From: Caldilineaceae bacterium
GTDB lineage: Bacteria > Chloroflexota > Anaerolineae > Caldilineales > Caldilineaceae
Assembly (NCBI GenBank): GCA_020634755.1
Contig: JACKBC010000001.1
Span: 558,001 to 622,000, forward strand
Length of the DNA: 64,000 nucleotides
Direction: 5' to 3'
Shown: in pieces, positions 63,518-64,000 of the stretch
Layout of the letters: each line of letters starts with the position of its first letter
Numbering within the stretch: position 1 is the first letter of the stretch
Notes under the pieces: model-generated
What the model saw: the letters and a program-made list of their open reading frames with translations, nothing else
Databases searched by the model: none
What the model was told of the DNA's origin: nothing
Program-made: the position numbers and the translations under genes

Positions 63518-63969
63518 TATGGCGCGGACTCCAATACCGGTTCCTCCAGATACGTGAGCAAAAAGCGGAAGATATCTGTTTCGGAAATCATGCCCACAAC
63601 ATGGTCATGTTCGACCACCGGCAGCCCGCCAATCTTGTTTTCCAGCATCAGCTGGGCGGCGCGCCGGATGGGCGTTTGCGGCGTAACGGCCACGGGATCG
63701 GGCGTCATAAATTCGCGCACGCCGCGGATGCCGGCCAGGAAATGAATTTCCCACGTGGGCTCCATGGTCATGGATGCGCTTGCTTTTGGGCGCGCTTCCC
63801 GAATGTCTCCCCAGGTTACAATGCCCACCAGATGCTCGGCTTCATCCAAGACGGGCAGCCTCCGTACGCTGTTCATGCGCATGAGATGATAGGCGGTTGA
63901 CAGATTGTTGGTTGTGTCCACCGTAATCGGATCCCCCGTCATCCAATCCTTGACTAATAACTTGTCCAT
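63517..63969 (-). CDS. CBS-domain pair protein
   Basis: The 150-residue protein starts at the ATG at 63967-63969, which has GGAGGG upstream; an ATG six codons earlier is upstream of that site. It consists of two CBS motifs: VKDWMTGDPITVDTTNNLST to about residue 60 (ending GIVTWGDIREA), and VREFMTPDPVAVTPQTPIRR to about 140 (ending GMISETDIFRFL). CBS pairs bind adenine nucleotides or related ligands and act as energy-state or metabolite sensors. No catalytic domain is fused. It is upstream of the HHH gene on the same strand. Partner unknown. Confidence 0.88.
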   Translation of the reverse strand: MDKLLVKDWMTGDPITVDTTNNLSTAYHLMRMNSVRRLPVLDEAEHLVGIVTWGDIREARPKASASMTMEPTWEIHFLAGIRGVREFMTPDPVAVTPQTPIRRAAQLMLENKIGGLPVVEHDHVVGMISETDIFRFLLTYLEEPVLESAP

Positions 63970-64000
63970 TTTACCCTCCTTGTTCATGGCCCATGTTGCA

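Overview
The window reads as chromosomal DNA of a GC-rich bacterium, most likely a filamentous member of the Chloroflexota (Anaerolineae/Caldilineae/Ardenticatenia side). This is inferred from gene content: an R3H/SpoIIIAA-like AAA ATPase, an AAA_32-type LonB, a c-di-AMP receptor beside thymidylate kinase, a CSLREA-domain secreted protein ending in YLPLIHR, a NurA nuclease, Tat/Sec lipoprotein sugar-binding proteins, and doubled GlgC. No rRNA, tRNA, CRISPR array, prophage or intact transposase is visible.

Layout. 1-2 kb: 3' part of a BTAD/AAA regulator (runs off the left edge), then a nested pair of short mobile repeats. 2.2-9.2 kb: SnoaL-like protein, two FAD oxidoreductases, a large secreted beta-helix protein, an enoyl-CoA hydratase. 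9.2-13 kb: an orphan DNA methyltransferase downstream of an orphan xanthine-dehydrogenase-type large subunit. 13-20 kb: DUF3105 protein, DarA-tmk, R3H ATPase and two GNAT/FemAB-like proteins. 20.6-23.8 kb: a surface protein and NurA. 23.8-28.0 kb: a block in which every recognisable gene (AI-2E-type permease, thiamine pyrophosphokinase, ECF sigma factor, a membrane ORF, the 5' third of a Gfo/Idh oxidoreductase) is broken by many small indels; the damage stops in mid-gene, so sequence error is the leading explanation. 28-36 kb: oxidoreductases, LonB protease, UspA-like protein, methyltransferase. 36-46.7 kb: a glycosyltransferase bracketed by two inverted short repeats, a GH13 alpha-glucan hydrolase, a CAP protein, a LacI regulator, a sugar-binding lipoprotein and a tandem GlgC pair in which one copy has lost the nucleotide-binding signature. 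47-50 kb: three unassigned proteins, two with predicted winged-helix segments. 50-64 kb: two acyl-CoA synthetases, a sugar isomerase/dehydrogenase pair, threonine synthase, a sugar ABC importer without its ATPase, an HHH protein and a CBS-pair protein.

Functional themes. Sugar uptake and alpha-glucan turnover run through the right half (LacI regulator, two binding proteins, two permeases, GH13, GlgC pair, sugar isomerase and Gfo/Idh dehydrogenases, Ldh-type and SDR dehydrogenases). Fatty-acid or organic-acid activation is represented by two AMP-forming ligases and an enoyl-CoA hydratase.

The strongest unexplained structure is between the genes. Several families of roughly 30-115 bp interspersed repeats occupy intergenic gaps. 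Family A (3 copies) has 10-bp perfect terminal inverted repeats and 10-bp target duplications, so it is a MITE. One A copy is inserted inside a copy of family B (about 7 copies), and two B copies bracket a glycosyltransferase gene, one supplying its stop codon. Families C, D, E and F are also described. All family names are mine, defined only from this window.
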